Under the pieces are notes generated by a model. It was given only the letters and a program-made list of their open reading frames with translations, was not told where the DNA came from and ran no database searches. Both the position numbers and the translations under genes were made by a program. Shown here one piece after another: positions 6,850-15,302 of a stretch of DNA of 26,169 bases. The stretch is from RGIG7378 sp964500525 (GTDB taxonomy: Bacteria; Bacillota; Clostridia; RGIG7378). The DNA lies in the NCBI GenBank assembly GCA_964500525.1, contig CAZCOE010000099.1, forward strand, positions 1 to 26,169, written 5' to 3'. Every line of letters begins with the position of its first letter. Positions within the stretch are counted from its first letter, which is position 1.

Positions 6850-8232
6850 CTATTTTTCAAAGTACTCTGCTATCTTGTACACGTCTCCGGCGCCCATGGT
6901 AATGACTGTCATTTCCTGATTGGCGATTGACAGCATATATTCCTGAACCTCCTCAAAGGATTCCATATAAGTAGAATCGCCGCCCCTCCTGCTGATAAGG
7001 TCGGAGACCATCTGGGAGTTCACATCCCCGGGATCCTCCTCCCTGGCAGCATATATGTCCACCAGGATAACCTGATTTGCCAAGGACAGTGCAGCTGCCT
7101 CGTCCTTCATCAAATGCTTGGTCCTGGAGAAGGTGTGGGGCTGGAATATAACCAGCACCGGCTTGTTCAGACGCTTGGCTGTATTAATGGTGGCCCTGAT
7201 CTCTGAGGGATGGTGGGCGTAGTCATCATAGATGGCCAGATTCCCAAGATTGCACTTGTAGTCAAATCTGCGGCCGGAACCGTGGAAATGCATAATCCCT
7301 TCCACAATCTCGCCCCAACTGAGGCCCGCCGCCCGCATAGCCGCACATGCACATAGGGAGTTGATTACGTTGTGGTCTCCGGGAATTCTCAGCTTGATCT
7401 TTGCTGTAGGCTTGCCCTGTTCGTGGATAGTATATGATGCACAGGCATCCTCGTCGTACTCCACATTGGTAGGATAATAGTCAGCTGTAGCATCTGTTGC
7501 ACTGCAGGTAATTACCTTGACATCCGGGCGAATGTGGTCTGCCACCAGGCGGGTATTCCTGTCGTCCATGTTGATAACCAGCTTGCCGCCCTGGGACAGG
7601 TTTTCTGCGAACTTGCCAAAGGACTTGAGAATCTGATCAATGCTGTGGAAGTAGTCCAGATGCTCCAGCTCAACATTTAGGATAACCGCCACATCCGAGT
7701 GGAAGCTCAGGAAGCTGTCCCTATACTCACATGCCTCAAACACAAAGTAGTCCTCGCCTGCGGACACAGGCATATCCACATCTGCACGGATTTTGCAGCC
7801 CACGTTGTAGGAGAATTTCCTGGCGCTGTCTGCCATACATGTGGCAATCATAGAGGATGTGGTGGATTTGCCATGGGTACCTGCCACTCCGATTCTGGTG
7901 CCAAAGCAGTCAATCACTCTGCCCAGAAATTCTGCTCTGGACAGTATCTCTATGCCTCTCCTGCGAGCCTCTATAATTTCAGGATTCTTGCTGTCCACTG
8001 CAGCCGTATATACCAATATGTCACATTTGGCAGGAATGTTCTCTGCCGCATGGACGTTGTAAACCTTAATTCCTCTCGATTCAAAGGGGGACAGATCCTT
8101 GGGGAGGTTCCTGTCGGATCCGCTGACAGTACAGCCAATGGCCGACAGAATATACGCGATTCCGCTCATGCTGGAACCGGCAATGCCTGTCATATAGATG
8201 TTTTTCCCTTTGAGTCCGTTATCGTAGCTCAT
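6850..8232 (-). CDS. murC: UDP-N-acetylmuramate--L-alanine ligase MurC
   Basis: 460 residues, normal MurC length. It adds L-alanine to UDP-MurNAc in the cytoplasm, the first amino-acid step of peptidoglycan synthesis. The N-terminal nucleotide-binding domain reads GIAGSSMSGIAYIL; the ATP loop is GVAGTHGKSTTSSMIA (about 114-129); the central domain has EACEYRDSFL and LEHLDYFHS; the C-terminal domain has DDYAHHPSEI, FQPHTFSRT and the terminal ITMGAGDV. AGGAG precedes the ATG by five bases. It follows ruvB by 106 bases with no clear terminator or promoter between, so co-transcription with ruvB is likely. The TAG stop lies 31 bases upstream of the -35 of the yebC promoter, with no terminator visible. 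Confidence 0.97.
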   Translation of the reverse strand: MSYDNGLKGKNIYMTGIAGSSMSGIAYILSAIGCTVSGSDRNLPKDLSPFESRGIKVYNVHAAENIPAKCDILVYTAAVDSKNPEIIEARRRGIEILSRAEFLGRVIDCFGTRIGVAGTHGKSTTSSMIATCMADSARKFSYNVGCKIRADVDMPVSAGEDYFVFEACEYRDSFLSFHSDVAVILNVELEHLDYFHSIDQILKSFGKFAENLSQGGKLVINMDDRNTRLVADHIRPDVKVITCSATDATADYYPTNVEYDEDACASYTIHEQGKPTAKIKLRIPGDHNVINSLCACAAMRAAGLSWGEIVEGIMHFHGSGRRFDYKCNLGNLAIYDDYAHHPSEIRATINTAKRLNKPVLVIFQPHTFSRTKHLMKDEAAALSLANQVILVDIYAAREEDPGDVNSQMVSDLISRRGGDSTYMESFEEVQEYMLSIANQEMTVITMGAGDVYKIAEYFEK

Positions 8233-8338
8233 ATTGTCTCCTATGCTCTGTTTCAGTCTGCTTCTATGGCAGCATTGAATATTATCCTACTAATAAATGT
8301 CTGTATCCATTGAACTTTGTCGCAGCAGTTCCTGATAC

Positions 8339-9370
8339 TTATTGGGGCATATCCTTGCCCATGTGCCTGTAGGCGTTGAGGGTAGCCACTCTGCCTCGGG
8401 GAGTTTTCTTCACAAATCCCAGCTGCATAAGGTAGGGTTCGTAGATTTCCTCGATGGTATCCGGTTCCTCTCCTGTACATGCGGACAGAGTATCAAGGCC
8501 TACCGGTCCGCCGTCGAACTTGTCAATAATAGCTCCCAGTATGTTCCTGTCTGTGTTGTCCAGGCCCAGGCTGTCAACCTCCATGGCGTCCAAGGCCATC
8601 TTGGCCACCTTAAGGTCTATCTTGCCCCTGTTCATTACCTGGGCAAAGTCCCTGACTCTGCGCAGGAGTCTGTTGGCAATACGGGGAGTGCCTCTGGACC
8701 TCATAGCAACTTCCATGGCCGCATCATCAGTGATCTCAGTGTCGAAAATCCTGGCTGTGCGATGAACAATGCTGCACAAATCCTTGGGTGAATAGGGCTC
8801 AAGCCTGTTGATCATGCCAAATCTGTCTCTCAGAGGAGCTGCCAGCATGCCGGCCCTGGTGGTGGCGCCAATCAAGGTGAACTTGGGCAGCTGCAGTCTC
8901 ATGGATCTGGCTCCGGGGCCTGTACCCATTACGATATCAAACTGGAAATCCTCCATGGCGGGATACAGAATCTCCTCAGCTGTTCTGTTAAGTCTATGTA
9001 TCTCGTCGATAAACAGTACATCTCTCTCCTCCAAATTGGAGAGAATGGCTGCAATATCTCCCTGTTTCTCAATGGCAGGGCCGGATGTAACACGGATGTT
9101 GACTCCCATCTCGTTGGCAATAATGTTTGCCAATGTGGTTTTGCCCAGTCCGGGAGGTCCATACAGCAGCACGTGATCCAGTGCCTCGCCTCTGGATTTG
9201 GCTGCGGAGATGAATATTTTCATGTTCTCCTTGACCTTGTCCTGACCCACATAGTCATCCAGAGTGGCTGGGCGCAGTTTTTCCTCGGACTGGTCTCCCG
9301 GCCCATAGTTATAATCCATGAGCCTGGTGCCTTCTACATCAAAATCGAACTTCTTAATCGTGTCGCCCAT
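8339..9370 (-). CDS. ruvB: Holliday junction branch migration helicase RuvB
   Basis: 343 residues, full length. RuvB is the hexameric AAA+ motor that drives branch migration with RuvA during recombinational repair. The chain shows LRPATLDDYVGQDKVKENM, Walker A LLYGPPGLGKTTLA (about 68-81), Walker B LFIDEIHRL, sensor region GATTRAGMLAAPLRDRFG, and the C-terminal winged helix with FDGGPVGLDTLSA and RTPRGRVAT-like RGRVAT. Start ATG (9368-9370) shares one base with the TAA of the upstream beta-propeller gene (TAATG), so translation is probably coupled. The usual partners ruvA and ruvC are not in the window; they must lie elsewhere. Confidence 0.97.
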   Translation of the reverse strand: MGDTIKKFDFDVEGTRLMDYNYGPGDQSEEKLRPATLDDYVGQDKVKENMKIFISAAKSRGEALDHVLLYGPPGLGKTTLANIIANEMGVNIRVTSGPAIEKQGDIAAILSNLEERDVLFIDEIHRLNRTAEEILYPAMEDFQFDIVMGTGPGARSMRLQLPKFTLIGATTRAGMLAAPLRDRFGMINRLEPYSPKDLCSIVHRTARIFDTEITDDAAMEVAMRSRGTPRIANRLLRRVRDFAQVMNRGKIDLKVAKMALDAMEVDSLGLDNTDRNILGAIIDKFDGGPVGLDTLSACTGEEPDTIEEIYEPYLMQLGFVKKTPRGRVATLNAYRHMGKDMPQ

Positions 9371-11067
9371 TATTTGATCACCACCCCGTAAATCTTCTGT
9401 CCTCTGGTACCTACCACAATTGTGTTGCCATATACCGCAGGCGATCCCTCTACGTTGGCCTCCAGGTTGAGCTTATACATAGTCTCTCCTGTCTCTCCAT
9501 CAAAGAGATACATATATCCCATTGAATCGCATTGGATAATGTATCCCTTGCCCTCCTCGGTGTATACGGCAGTAGGTGAACTCCAGCAATAATAGGGCAT
9601 TTCCTTGGTCCAGACCACTGCACCGGAGTTCTTGTCCATGGCATACAGTCTGCCTCTGTAGGTTCCGTCGGTACGTGCTACTGAGAAGTAAACCAAGTTG
9701 TCCATGTTGCACTTGCCCACCAGAGGGCATGCCAGAGTACCGCCTGTAACGGCCTTGTCCAAAGAGCAATAGACATACTTGCTCCACAGAACCTCTCCTG
9801 TCATGGCGTCTATCTTGCGAAGGATACTGTATCCGTCCTTGTCCTGCTTATCAATCTCGTTGGCAGTATACAGGGCCAGGGAGTTATCTGACTCCACCTC
9901 CAGCACCAGAGGGCAGTCGGAGTCGTCGGTAGCGTCCAGAACCCAAAGGGGCTTAAAGGTATTTACGTCGATGCACTGGAGTGTACCATTGTTATCCTGA
10001 ATAAACATGTAGTTCTTGAAGAATGCAGGTGTGGCCTCAATGCCGTAGGTGCCGCCAATCAGGGGCTCATAGAAATACTTGACGGTGTCCGGCTTGATGC
10101 TGATGGTATATTCCTCCTCATCAAACTGGGTGTTGAGCTTGAGGGAATAAATCAATCCATTCTCTCCGCAGATAAATGCAGTATCCGAGTCCTTGTCCAC
10201 CTTAACTGTGGAGTCGGAAGCGGACCAGGATCTATTTGCAATGCTCTCCTCCATGTTGATGGTGTGCAGCAGTGAGAAGTCCACCAGGCTGTAAATCCTG
10301 TACTTGAATGAAACGTAGCTGCCGCCGTTTACATTGTCGCCCTGTCCCACAAACAAAATGGGATAGCCCCGAGGGTCCAGGGTAACTGTTCCCTTGATAG
10401 GAGCGCCGATATTGATAGTGCCTGTCCTGGTATATTCACCGGTCTCGTAGTCCAGGAAGTATACCTTTCCGTCCAGAGTGCCATAGATGACCTCCACCAA
10501 TGACTGGGCAGACTTGTACTTGTCCTTGAAGTTCTGTCCCTGCAGGTCCTTTGCTTCCCACTTTACAATCAAGGGCTGACCATTCCAGCCTACGCCGGTC
10601 CAGGCGTCGATGTGGCCGATATTGGTGCTCCAGGCCACCTCAAGCTCACCTGTGTCCACCTTAGCCAGTCCATATGCAGCTGAGTTGTTGAAATTGTTCC
10701 CTCGGAAGCAGGTAACCCCCTCCATGGAGGAATAAAAGTAAGGTGCGCCAAAGCTCACCGGAGTCTCTCTGGTATAATCGCTGAGAGTCTGGTTATCAGA
10801 AGAGTAAATTCTATGAATGAAATCGTATTTCTCAGGAGTGTTGGCCTGGGCAATGGCAGACAAATCCACAGCCAGATCCGGAATCTGCCTCTCTACTCTG
10901 TCCTCAACACTGCCATGCTGGACAACGCTCTCCACCGGAGGCCTGTACACCTCCTGGAGTGGATCCCGGGTAACAAAAATAAAGTTCTTGTACATAAACG
11001 AGAACAGGGTGACAAATGCCAGAACAACGGTGACATATATGGGCCAAAAAACCTTGGAATTAGCCAT
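9370..11067 (-). CDS. Membrane-anchored PQQ-like beta-propeller protein
   Basis: 565 residues. A single N-terminal hydrophobic segment (about residues 8-29, VFWPIYVTVVLAFVTLFSFM) looks like an uncleaved anchor, putting the rest outside the cell. The remainder has repeated blade motifs of the PQQ/BamB type: GKVYFLDYETGEY, GLIYSLKL, GTLQCIDVNTFKPLWVL, IDAMTGEVLWSKYV, GRLYAMDKNSGAVVWTKE, GYMYLFDGETGET. Such propellers act as scaffolds or, in some enzymes, bind PQQ; no catalytic role is visible here. I chose the ATG at 11065-11067 because GAGG lies four bases upstream; an ATG at 11089-11091 would add eight residues. It heads a unit with ruvB and murC and has its own promoter at 11118-11146. Function unknown. 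Confidence 0.85.
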   Translation of the reverse strand: MANSKVFWPIYVTVVLAFVTLFSFMYKNFIFVTRDPLQEVYRPPVESVVQHGSVEDRVERQIPDLAVDLSAIAQANTPEKYDFIHRIYSSDNQTLSDYTRETPVSFGAPYFYSSMEGVTCFRGNNFNNSAAYGLAKVDTGELEVAWSTNIGHIDAWTGVGWNGQPLIVKWEAKDLQGQNFKDKYKSAQSLVEVIYGTLDGKVYFLDYETGEYTRTGTINIGAPIKGTVTLDPRGYPILFVGQGDNVNGGSYVSFKYRIYSLVDFSLLHTINMEESIANRSWSASDSTVKVDKDSDTAFICGENGLIYSLKLNTQFDEEEYTISIKPDTVKYFYEPLIGGTYGIEATPAFFKNYMFIQDNNGTLQCIDVNTFKPLWVLDATDDSDCPLVLEVESDNSLALYTANEIDKQDKDGYSILRKIDAMTGEVLWSKYVYCSLDKAVTGGTLACPLVGKCNMDNLVYFSVARTDGTYRGRLYAMDKNSGAVVWTKEMPYYCWSSPTAVYTEEGKGYIIQCDSMGYMYLFDGETGETMYKLNLEANVEGSPAVYGNTIVVGTRGQKIYGVVIK

Positions 11068-11117
11068 AATACCTCGCAAAAAAAGAGACATGATGCCTTG
11101 TGGGCAGTCATGTCATT

Positions 11118-11146
11118 ATTATACCAAGCTATGAACCATATGAAAA
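11118..11146 (-). promoter_or_regulatory. Extended -10 promoter for beta-propeller, ruvB, murC
   Basis: The minus strand has TATAAT (11118-11123) preceded by TGG (11124-11126), a full extended -10 element, with TTTTCA (11141-11146) 17 bases upstream as a weak -35. Transcription should begin near 11111, about 44 bases before the chosen start. It begins within 40 bases of the asnS stop. Confidence 0.75.
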
Positions 11147-11152
11147 GCAAAT

Positions 11153-12547
11153 TTAGAATTCTGCAGAACCTGTTGTCCTGGGGAAAGGCAATACGTCACG
11201 GATGTTCGTAACTCCTGTGATGTACATCAGTGCCCTTTCAAAGCCCAGGCCATAGCCTGCGTGCTTAACGGAACCGTACTTCCGCATGTCCATGTACCAG
11301 CTGTAGTCCTCGGGTTTGAGTCCCAGCTCCATAATCCTGTCCATAAGTACATCGTAGCGTTCCTCTCTCTGGCTGCCTCCGATGATCTCTCCAACTCCGG
11401 GAACCAACAGGTCAGCTGCAGCAACGGTCTTGCCGTCCTCATTCTGTCTCATGTAGAAGGACTTGATGGCCTTGGGGTAATCTGTAACAAATACAGGCTT
11501 GCCGAAAACCTTCTCTGTCAGGAATCTCTCATGCTCGGTCTGAATATCTGCTCCCCATTCCACCTTGTAGTCAAAGGAATCGTTGTGCTTCTCGAGAATC
11601 TCAACTGCCTCAGTATATGTGATACGGCCAAACTCTGCGTTAACCAATGCGTTCAACCTGTCCAGCAGGGTCTTATCCACAAAGCTGTTGAAGAAGTTCA
11701 TCTCATCCGGGCACTTCTCCAACACATACTTGATGATGAATTTCATCATATCCTCTGCCAGATTCATGTAATCTGACAAGTCGGCAAAGGCAATCTCCGG
11801 CTCTACCATCCAAAACTCTGCAGCATGCCTGGGAGTATAGGACCTCTCAGCCCTGAATGTGGGGCCAAAGGTATATATCTTGTTGAAGGCCATGCAGAAG
11901 GTCTCTCCCTCCAGCTGTCCGCTGACAGTAAGGTTCGTGGGCTTACCAAAGAAATCCTGAGTCCAGTCCACCTTGCCATCCTCTGTCATGGGAGGGGTGG
12001 CAGGATCCAACGTGGTAATCCTGAACATATCCCCTGCCCCCTCGCAGTCGCTGCCGGTGATTAGGGGTGTATTTACGTATACAAAGCCTCTCTCCTGGAA
12101 GAAGGTGTGGATGGCAAATGCCAATACGGACCTGACTCTGAATATTGCGGAATACAGGTTGGTTCTGGGTCTCAGATGTGCAATGGTCCGCAGGAATTCA
12201 ACGGAGTGGCGCTTCTTCTGCAATGGGTAATCCGGGGCGCACTGGCCCAGAATCTCAGCAGATGCAGCTCTCAGCTCGTAAGCCTGCTTAGCTCCCGGGG
12301 AAAGCTGTACAATGCCTGTAGCAGTCAGAGATGCTCCTGTAGAGGCTCCTGCAATATCCTTGTAATTGGGGAGAATCTTGCTGTCAGCAAAAATCTGCAG
12401 ATTCTTGAAGCAGGTGCCGTCATTGACCTCCACAAAGCCAAAATTGCCATTGTCTCTGGATGTCCTGACCCATCCGCTGATGGTGACCTCCCGGCCCAAA
12501 TATTCCTGATATTTCTGATTTAACTCTCTGATGTCCATACTGCTCAT
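11153..12547 (-). CDS. asnS: Asparaginyl-tRNA synthetase
   Basis: 464 residues, full-length class II synthetase that charges tRNA-Asn. The N-terminal OB-fold anticodon-binding domain includes VTISGWVRTSRDNGNFGFVE. The catalytic domain has TGSDCEGAGDMFRIT, the LTVSGQLEGETF segment, motif 2 FGPTFRAERSYTPRHAAEFW, WMVEPEIAF, and motif 3 GYGLGFERALMYITG followed by NIRDVLPFPRTTG at the C-terminus; these residues mark AsnRS rather than AspRS. GGAG lies six bases before the ATG. It follows the membrane-hairpin gene by 18 bases and is presumably expressed from the promoter at 13711-13719; no T-box leader is seen. Confidence 0.97.
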   Translation of the reverse strand: MSSMDIRELNQKYQEYLGREVTISGWVRTSRDNGNFGFVEVNDGTCFKNLQIFADSKILPNYKDIAGASTGASLTATGIVQLSPGAKQAYELRAASAEILGQCAPDYPLQKKRHSVEFLRTIAHLRPRTNLYSAIFRVRSVLAFAIHTFFQERGFVYVNTPLITGSDCEGAGDMFRITTLDPATPPMTEDGKVDWTQDFFGKPTNLTVSGQLEGETFCMAFNKIYTFGPTFRAERSYTPRHAAEFWMVEPEIAFADLSDYMNLAEDMMKFIIKYVLEKCPDEMNFFNSFVDKTLLDRLNALVNAEFGRITYTEAVEILEKHNDSFDYKVEWGADIQTEHERFLTEKVFGKPVFVTDYPKAIKSFYMRQNEDGKTVAAADLLVPGVGEIIGGSQREERYDVLMDRIMELGLKPEDYSWYMDMRKYGSVKHAGYGLGFERALMYITGVTNIRDVLPFPRTTGSAEF

Positions 12548-12565
12548 ATTAAACTCCGCCCGGAA

Positions 12566-13681
12566 TTATTTATCAAAAGGTGATCTGTATCCCGATCCGC
12601 CAAACAGACCTGTGTCTGCAGGCTTTGTGGGACGTTTGGGAGTGGAAGCTCCGGTTCCCTGGAATAAATTATCCTGGTTGTAGCTGTCCTGATATCCCTT
12701 GTCAGAGGCTGTGTCTGTATTCCTGCGATACTCTCTGGATACAGGTCTGACCACCTCATCGGTATTGGCAGTCCGCTCAGGCTCTGCTGCCTTGGGGGCT
12801 GCAGGCTCCTCATCCTCCAGGCTGGGAATGCTAAAGGGCTTGGTTGTGGTGAAGACTGTCTCTCTGGTCTGCTTAGGTGCCGTCTGTTCCTCAGACTCCG
12901 GCTTTGCATTTACGTCAGAATCTCCCTGGAAGGTGCCATTGGTATCCCTTGCAGGTTCGAATGTGGTGCGGTGCTGAGTCTGACTCTCTGTATCCTGAGC
13001 AAATACATCTGAGTGGCGATTATCTAATGTGCGGGCAAATCCACGGAAGGCAGGACGCTCAATAGGTCTGCGCTCATAGCGAGGTCCGTTGTCCTCCTCT
13101 GCGGCGCCAACGGGCTGCTCCTGAGTCTCAGGGATTACCTCCATCTCCAGCTGGTAGTCCTCAAAGTCTCCCTCTCCGGGATCCTCGGTGCGGATTATGG
13201 ATGCATCGGCAGGTCTGCGAGCTCTGTTTGTATCAAAGGCCATGGGCTCATCTTCCATGCCATACATGTTGTCACCGGGTTCTGTCTCCTTGTCATACTC
13301 ATAGGAATGTCTGCGGACCCTGGTTCTCTCCGTCTGGGGCTCCTCATCCTCTGCAGAAAGCTCGGTGCGGAGAGGCATCCTGCGGCGCAGGCCGGCCTCC
13401 TCCTCCTGGTCCGACTCCTCCCGGCGTCTTTCCTTGCCTGCCTGACGGAGACAGTAAATGAAGTATCCACACAGTGCAATAATGGAGAACAGCAGCAGAA
13501 TAATCAAAAATCTGCGGATGCTCTGTCTGGATAGAAGTGCGGAAATAACAATGAATATCATAAATACGCCCACGGCAATCATGGGAGTCAGGTATTTCTT
13601 GGGATTCTGTCTGTTTTTCTGTTTAGTTTTCTGTTTGCTGATTTTTTTATCATTCAAATTATCATCTTCTCTATACGACAT
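12566..13681 (-). CDS. Hypothetical membrane-hairpin protein with long charged tail
   Basis: 371 residues of no family I recognise. The first 30 residues are strongly basic (KKISKQKTKQKNRQNPKK). Two helices follow, about 31-50 and 56-78. Then comes a basic stretch (GKERRREE) and a tail of about 290 residues rich in Glu, Asp, Arg, Pro, Thr and Ser with almost no hydrophobic clusters, so probably disordered. The positive-inside rule puts both ends in the cytoplasm. The start is supported by GGAGG six bases before the ATG. It lies 18 bases before asnS and shares its promoter. A role in membrane scaffolding is conceivable but only a guess. Confidence 0.75.
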   Translation of the reverse strand: MSYREDDNLNDKKISKQKTKQKNRQNPKKYLTPMIAVGVFMIFIVISALLSRQSIRRFLIILLLFSIIALCGYFIYCLRQAGKERRREESDQEEEAGLRRRMPLRTELSAEDEEPQTERTRVRRHSYEYDKETEPGDNMYGMEDEPMAFDTNRARRPADASIIRTEDPGEGDFEDYQLEMEVIPETQEQPVGAAEEDNGPRYERRPIERPAFRGFARTLDNRHSDVFAQDTESQTQHRTTFEPARDTNGTFQGDSDVNAKPESEEQTAPKQTRETVFTTTKPFSIPSLEDEEPAAPKAAEPERTANTDEVVRPVSREYRRNTDTASDKGYQDSYNQDNLFQGTGASTPKRPTKPADTGLFGGSGYRSPFDK

Positions 13682-13710
13682 AGTTGTCCTCCGGATATAT
13701 AGATAGGGGC

Positions 13711-13719
13711 ATTATATCA
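13711..13719 (-). promoter_or_regulatory. Extended -10 promoter for the membrane-hairpin gene and asnS
   Basis: TATAAT (13711-13716) is preceded by TGA (13717-13719), a perfect extended -10. No convincing -35 lies 16-18 bases upstream. Predicted start near 13704 gives a short leader of about 23 bases containing the GGAGG site. The rluA stop is only 26 bases upstream. Confidence 0.6.
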
Positions 13720-13744
13720 CCATAAGCAGAGTTTTTCTATCGGT

Positions 13745-14437
13745 TTAGTCTGCAAATAGCGTCACAAAGTCCGGTTTTTTTTCGAACCTCATGATTTTGC
13801 GGTCTCCTACCGGATGCCTGAATTCCAGTATTCCCGCATATAGGCACAGGTTTCCCTGACTGTAGGCCCTGTGTCCGGATCTGAGCCCATCCGGGGCGTA
13901 TTTTTCGTCACCCAAAATGGGATATCCTCTGTGGGAAAGCTGCACCCTGATCTGATGGGACCGTCCGGTTATCAGATTAATCTGCCACAGAACCAGATTG
14001 TCCTCTGTTCTGCCTATAATGTTATATGCCAATTCGGAGAGTTTTCCCCAGTGGTCCACTCTCGAAATGTTAGTTTCTCCGTCCTTGGATAAATTATCCC
14101 TGAACACGCCGCTGTCCGTTGGCGGGCCCCCACGGGTCAGTGCGTAGTATTGTTTGTTGATCCTGTGGTTCCGGATGTCCTCGGACAACCTGGAGGCTGC
14201 CTTGGATGTTCTGGCAAACACCATAATGCCTGCTGTGGGCATATCCAGCCTATGCACCAATCCGAGAAAAACCTCTCCCGGCTTGTTATACTTCTCTGCA
14301 ATATATTTCTTGAGTATGGTAAGCATATCCGGCCGGTCCGAACCATCGGACTGGGACAGCACTCCTGCAGGCTTGATGGCCACAATCAGGTGATTATCCT
14401 CATAGAGTATTTCCGGTGCCGGAACTGGGTTATTCAT
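13745..14437 (-). CDS. RluA-family pseudouridine synthase
   Basis: 230 residues from the ATG at 14435-14437. The family converts specific uridines in rRNA or tRNA to pseudouridine. Visible are ILYEDNHLIVAIKPAGVLSQ, the catalytic-Asp motif GLVHRLDMPTAGIMVFART, and ITGRSHQIRVQLSHRGYPIL near the C-terminus. It lacks an N-terminal S4 RNA-binding domain, so it is the short RluA-like type; the target base cannot be deduced. I chose the ATG that overlaps the preceding TGA as ATGA; a longer frame to 14512 lies wholly inside the methyltransferase gene and adds non-family residues. It is the last gene of the nadD operon. No clear terminator follows within the 63-base gap before the next gene. Confidence 0.9.
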   Translation of the reverse strand: MNNPVPAPEILYEDNHLIVAIKPAGVLSQSDGSDRPDMLTILKKYIAEKYNKPGEVFLGLVHRLDMPTAGIMVFARTSKAASRLSEDIRNHRINKQYYALTRGGPPTDSGVFRDNLSKDGETNISRVDHWGKLSELAYNIIGRTEDNLVLWQINLITGRSHQIRVQLSHRGYPILGDEKYAPDGLRSGHRAYSQGNLCLYAGILEFRHPVGDRKIMRFEKKPDFVTLFAD

Positions 14438-15297
14438 CTGGTCCACCTGGCGTATGCGCCGCAGGGCAGAACTATGCCCGAGGATGTGACCGGAAGCCCT
14501 ATTTCGTCGCATACCACCCTGCCTCCAAACTTCTTCACCAATGTCAGCTCCAGGATATTTGCGGAAACTGCAGGAGAAAATCCTGTGGTATAGGAGTTCA
14601 GGAGGAAAAACAGGGGCTCAGGAGTCATTACTCCGCAGGTGCCCTCTACCAGTTTGTACAGGCAGTCCTCCAGCTTCCAGACTTCTCCATTGGTCCCTCT
14701 GCCATAGCTGGGCGGATCCATGATAACGCCGTCATACAGGCTGCCCCGGCGAATTTCTCTGGCAACAAACTTGTTTACGTCGTCCACAATATATCTGACA
14801 GGTGCGCCGGACAGTCCCGACAGGGCCACATTTTCCTTGGCCTTGGCCACCATTCCCTTGGAGGCATCCACATGACATACTGAGGCGCCGGCCTCTGCGG
14901 CTGCAACAGTAGCTCCTCCTGTGTATGCAAACAGATTGATAACCCGCACCTTGCTGCTGCCCTGTTGGCGGATAAGACCCCTCATCCAATCCCAATTGGC
15001 TGCCTGCTCCGGAAACAGTCCTGTGTGCTTGAACCCCATGGGCTCAATGGCAAATCTCATGTTGTCGTAGGATATGGTCCACTGTTTTGGAATGCTTCGT
15101 CTGTAGTTCCAGGCACCGCCGCCGGAACCGGAGCGATTATAGACTGCATCTGCAGACTGCCACTTTTCCGGGTGACTCTTGGGCCATATAACCTGGGGAT
15201 CAGGCCTGACGAGGATATAGTTCTTCCAGCGCTCCAGTCTCTGTCCGTCACCGGTATCGATCAGCTCGTAGTCTGTCCACTTGTCGGCTGTGGTCAT
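14434..15297 (-). CDS. Class I SAM-dependent methyltransferase, RlmI/RlmK-like
   Basis: 287 residues. The Rossmann core shows VINLFAYTGGATVAAAEAGA (motif I, SAM binding), VCHVDASKGMVAKAKEN (acidic ribose-binding residue) and the catalytic-loop MDPPSYGRGTNG. This is the pattern of the Methyltrans_SAM family that includes the 23S rRNA cytosine methyltransferase RlmI and the RlmKL second domain, but the PUA domain of RlmI is absent. An N-terminal block of about 100 residues contains AWNYRRSIPKQWTISYDN. The substrate is probably RNA, inferred from the family and from the adjacent pseudouridine synthase gene. The start is preceded by GAGGGG nine bases upstream, formed by the end of the hydratase gene five bases away; the stop overlaps rluA as ATGA. 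Confidence 0.85.
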   Translation of the reverse strand: MTTADKWTDYELIDTGDGQRLERWKNYILVRPDPQVIWPKSHPEKWQSADAVYNRSGSGGGAWNYRRSIPKQWTISYDNMRFAIEPMGFKHTGLFPEQAANWDWMRGLIRQQGSSKVRVINLFAYTGGATVAAAEAGASVCHVDASKGMVAKAKENVALSGLSGAPVRYIVDDVNKFVAREIRRGSLYDGVIMDPPSYGRGTNGEVWKLEDCLYKLVEGTCGVMTPEPLFFLLNSYTTGFSPAVSANILELTLVKKFGGRVVCDEIGLPVTSSGIVLPCGAYARWTR

Positions 15298-15302
15298 GTA
15301 GA

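Noticed and set aside
14438..14512. Longer start for the RluA-family protein
   Set aside because: It lies entirely inside the methyltransferase gene in another frame; the ATGA overlap start matches the family.
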